From: Microcoleus sp036705565
GTDB taxonomy: Bacteria > Cyanobacteriota > Cyanobacteriia > Cyanobacteriales > Microcoleaceae
Reading direction: 5' to 3' (one strand)
NCBI GenBank assembly: GCA_036705565.1
Contig: JAUBUY010000012.1
Length of the DNA: 64,000 nucleotides
A program made the translations under genes and the position numbers. This document shows positions 62,203 to 64,000 of the stretch, piece by piece. A model generated the notes under the pieces. It saw nothing but the letters and a program-made list of their open reading frames with translations. It had not been told where the DNA came from and did not search any database. The stretch's first letter is position 1. Each line of letters begins with the position of its first letter.

Positions 62203-63885
62203 ATGCCAGACCTCTCGACTTCGGCTCCTGAAAACTCCTCAAACCCCCAGCCAGCTCTGCTGCCGCCGATTTTAAGAATTTTTGCAGCATTTCCAGATTA
62301 CGATCGGGGCAATAGATTGTACGCATCGGGAAGGTACGAAGCGGCAGTCCTTTGCTACGGAAAAGCGGTTCAAATTAAGCCGGACTGGGCCCGGGCGTGG
62401 CTGAATCTGGGCAAAGCTTACAAACAACTGCACTCCTACGCAGAAACCGTAGCCTGCGCCGATCGAGCTACAGCAATTAATCCCGAAGAATACTGGGCTT
62501 GGATGCTGCGCGGCACAGGGCTGTTAAGTTTGCAAAATCACTCAGAAGCGATCGCGGCTTTCGACACCGCAATTCAAATCAATTCAGAAAAGCACGAAGC
62601 TTGGTATCAGCGGGGCAGAGTTTTAGAGGAATTGCAGCAGTGGGATACAGCCGCAAGCTGTTACAAAAAAGCAACCCAACTTCATCCAAATTTGCCCGCC
62701 ATGTGGTATCGGCAAGGCAACGTGTTGGTTCAAGCTGAGCGCTATCCTGAAGCCGTGGCCGCTTTCGAGCGCGCGCTGAAACTCGTCCCGACTAATTGGG
62801 AAGCTTGGCTGAACCGAGGTTTGGCTTTGATGAAAGCCGAACGCTACGCTGAAGCGGTAACTTCTTACGATCGCGCCATTCAACTGCAACCGCAAAATAG
62901 TCTGGCTTGGTTCAATCGGGGCATTGCTTCAGCAAAATTGCACAAATACGCAGAAGCGGTGACAGCTTACGATCGCGTACTGCAAATGCAGCCCAACGAC
63001 TGCGAAGCTTGGTTTTATAAAGGAATGGCCCTCAAACACCAGTGGGCCGATGCGGCAATTGCTTGTTTCGATCGGGCAATTCAAATTAATTCTTTGTATC
63101 CCGAAGCATGGATCGGGCGCGGTCAAACACTGTCAGAATCGAGAGATTTTGAAGGGGCGATCGCTGCTTTTGACCAAGCCATTCAAATTAATCCGAATTT
63201 TCCCGAAGCTTGGCTGGGTAGAGGCATGGCGCTAGCAGGATTGGAACGCTACAAAGAGGCAATTATCGCTTACAGTAATGCCCTACAAATTGAAGGTAAC
63301 TTTCTAGAAGCTTGGAACTTGCGAGGCGAAGCTTTGGAAAAATTGCAGCAATACGAAGAAGCGATAGCCTGTTTTGATAAAGTAATCTCTCTGACTTCAG
63401 AAGCAGAAATTACATCAAAAGTAGGGTTGCAGCAAGGCGCAGCGCTGGAAAAGTTGCAGCGTTACGAAGAAGCCGTCGCAGCTTACAACCGCGTAATTAA
63501 AATCGTGCCCGACAATTTTGAAGCTTGGTTGAAACGCGGCAACGCTTTGTCAAAATTGCAGCAGTACGAACAAGCTCTAGCATCATACGATCGAGCAATT
63601 ACTATCTGGCCGGACAACTATCAAGGCTGGGTACAGCGAGGTCTGATCCTAGGGGAAATGCAGAAGTATTCCCAAGCACTCGTCGCTTTTGACCAAGTGA
63701 TTCAACTCAAGCCAGACAACTGGGAAGCTTGGGCGCAGCGAGGCGACGTTTTGCAAAAATTGCAGCGAACTCAAGATGCCATTAGCTCTTACGGAGTCGC
63801 CCTCGAAATCAAACCCGATTACTACGAAGCTCTAGTTAGTCGAGAAGAATTGAGACTCAAGGGCACGATGTCAGGAAAGTGGTGA
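62203..63885 (+). CDS. TPR-repeat protein
   Basis: This 560-residue protein is made almost entirely of tetratricopeptide repeats, about 15 of them, from residue 35 to 550. They follow the pattern EAWLNRGLALMKAERYAEAV..YDRAIQLQP. TPR solenoids bind partner proteins, and no enzymatic domain is present. There is no signal peptide; the first 30 residues are Pro/Ser-rich. The repeats are highly regular, with A-(L/I)-Q-(I/L)-x-P at each turn, which suggests recent internal duplication. The TGA stop directly abuts the left end of a MITE-like element, as does the TPM gene stop. The partner and role are unknown. Confidence 0.9.
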   Translation: MPDLSTSAPENSSNPQPALLPPILRIFAAFPDYDRGNRLYASGRYEAAVLCYGKAVQIKPDWARAWLNLGKAYKQLHSYAETVACADRATAINPEEYWAWMLRGTGLLSLQNHSEAIAAFDTAIQINSEKHEAWYQRGRVLEELQQWDTAASCYKKATQLHPNLPAMWYRQGNVLVQAERYPEAVAAFERALKLVPTNWEAWLNRGLALMKAERYAEAVTSYDRAIQLQPQNSLAWFNRGIASAKLHKYAEAVTAYDRVLQMQPNDCEAWFYKGMALKHQWADAAIACFDRAIQINSLYPEAWIGRGQTLSESRDFEGAIAAFDQAIQINPNFPEAWLGRGMALAGLERYKEAIIAYSNALQIEGNFLEAWNLRGEALEKLQQYEEAIACFDKVISLTSEAEITSKVGLQQGAALEKLQRYEEAVAAYNRVIKIVPDNFEAWLKRGNALSKLQQYEQALASYDRAITIWPDNYQGWVQRGLILGEMQKYSQALVAFDQVIQLKPDNWEAWAQRGDVLQKLQRTQDAISSYGVALEIKPDYYEALVSREELRLKGTMSGKW

Positions 63886-64000
63886 GGAATGAGAATTAAA
63901 TAACTTACAATGCGTGATGGTTATTGTGGGATGGGCGTCCCGCCCGCCCTTTCTGGACGGGCGGGACGCCCATCCCACTTTCAAGAGTGTAAATTATTTA
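63883..64000. mobile_element. MITE-like element, copy 3 (cut by window end)
   Basis: The same left end (GGAATGAGAATTAAATAA) and central GC-rich palindrome as copies 1 and 2 are present. The right end TTATTTA is just reached at base 64000. It starts at the stop codon of the TPR gene. Confidence 0.8.

Noticed and set aside
1..64000. tRNA, rRNA or riboswitch genes
   Set aside because: No cloverleaf, rRNA-like segment or recognisable riboswitch was found by eye, including upstream of thiD and cobH.

Overview
The window comes from a filamentous cyanobacterium, most likely an Oscillatoriales member of the Microcoleus/Oscillatoria/Phormidium type. The evidence is abundant HIP1 octamers (GCGATCGC), the ftsQ-ftsZ pair, giant WD40-STAND and pentapeptide-repeat proteins, DUF4114-type surface proteins, and several families of short palindromic repeats scattered between and inside genes. 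Two 100-base runs of N (5213-5312 and 7241-7340) are scaffold gaps inside repeat arrays. No rRNA or tRNA gene was recognised.

Region 1 (1-10071) is a DNA phosphorothioation cluster, dndB-dndC-dndD-dndE. It is broken up by a convergent PD-(D/E)XK-like gene, by an HNH endonuclease whose N-terminal half resembles the sulfur-binding domain of phosphorothioate-dependent restriction enzymes, and by a palindrome-rich repeat array carrying an IS200-like Y1 transposase. No dndA and no dndFGH are present in the window. Region 2 (10072-17602) is housekeeping: thiD, a metallo-beta-lactamase-fold protein, ftsZ and ftsQ, with a stand-alone TnpB element lying between ftsQ and ftsZ, and then a P-loop ATPase.

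Region 3 (18285-48082) is the most unusual part. It starts with an 1818-residue STAND ATPase carrying 14 WD40 repeats. A ladder follows in which pentapeptide-repeat genes on the + strand alternate with giant genes, or remnants of them, on the - strand. The giants carry combinations of DUF4114, cadherin/Ig-like, ZU5-like, beta-propeller and alpha/beta-hydrolase-like modules and end in a NucA-type DNA/RNA non-specific endonuclease. From left to right the order is P1, remnant, P2, P3, giant T5, remnant T4, P4, remnant T3, P5, truncated T2, P6, giant T1. Each recognisable nuclease 3' end except T4 faces the 3' end of a pentapeptide gene. I read this as a polymorphic-toxin-like locus with displaced toxin ends, in which the pentapeptide proteins are candidate immunity or partner proteins. 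The partner role is inference.

Region 4 (48083-64000) holds a TPM-domain membrane protein, cobH/cbiC, a conserved membrane protein, dapB, a CHASE2-GGDEF-EAL protein and an RluA-family pseudouridine synthase with three 25-residue copies of an intergenic repeat translated inside it. After these come an M91-like metallopeptidase and an RTX/VWA protein that share one frame split by a single TAG, a signal-anchored hypothetical protein and a TPR protein. Three copies of a ~130-bp MITE-like element occur here, two of them touching a stop codon.
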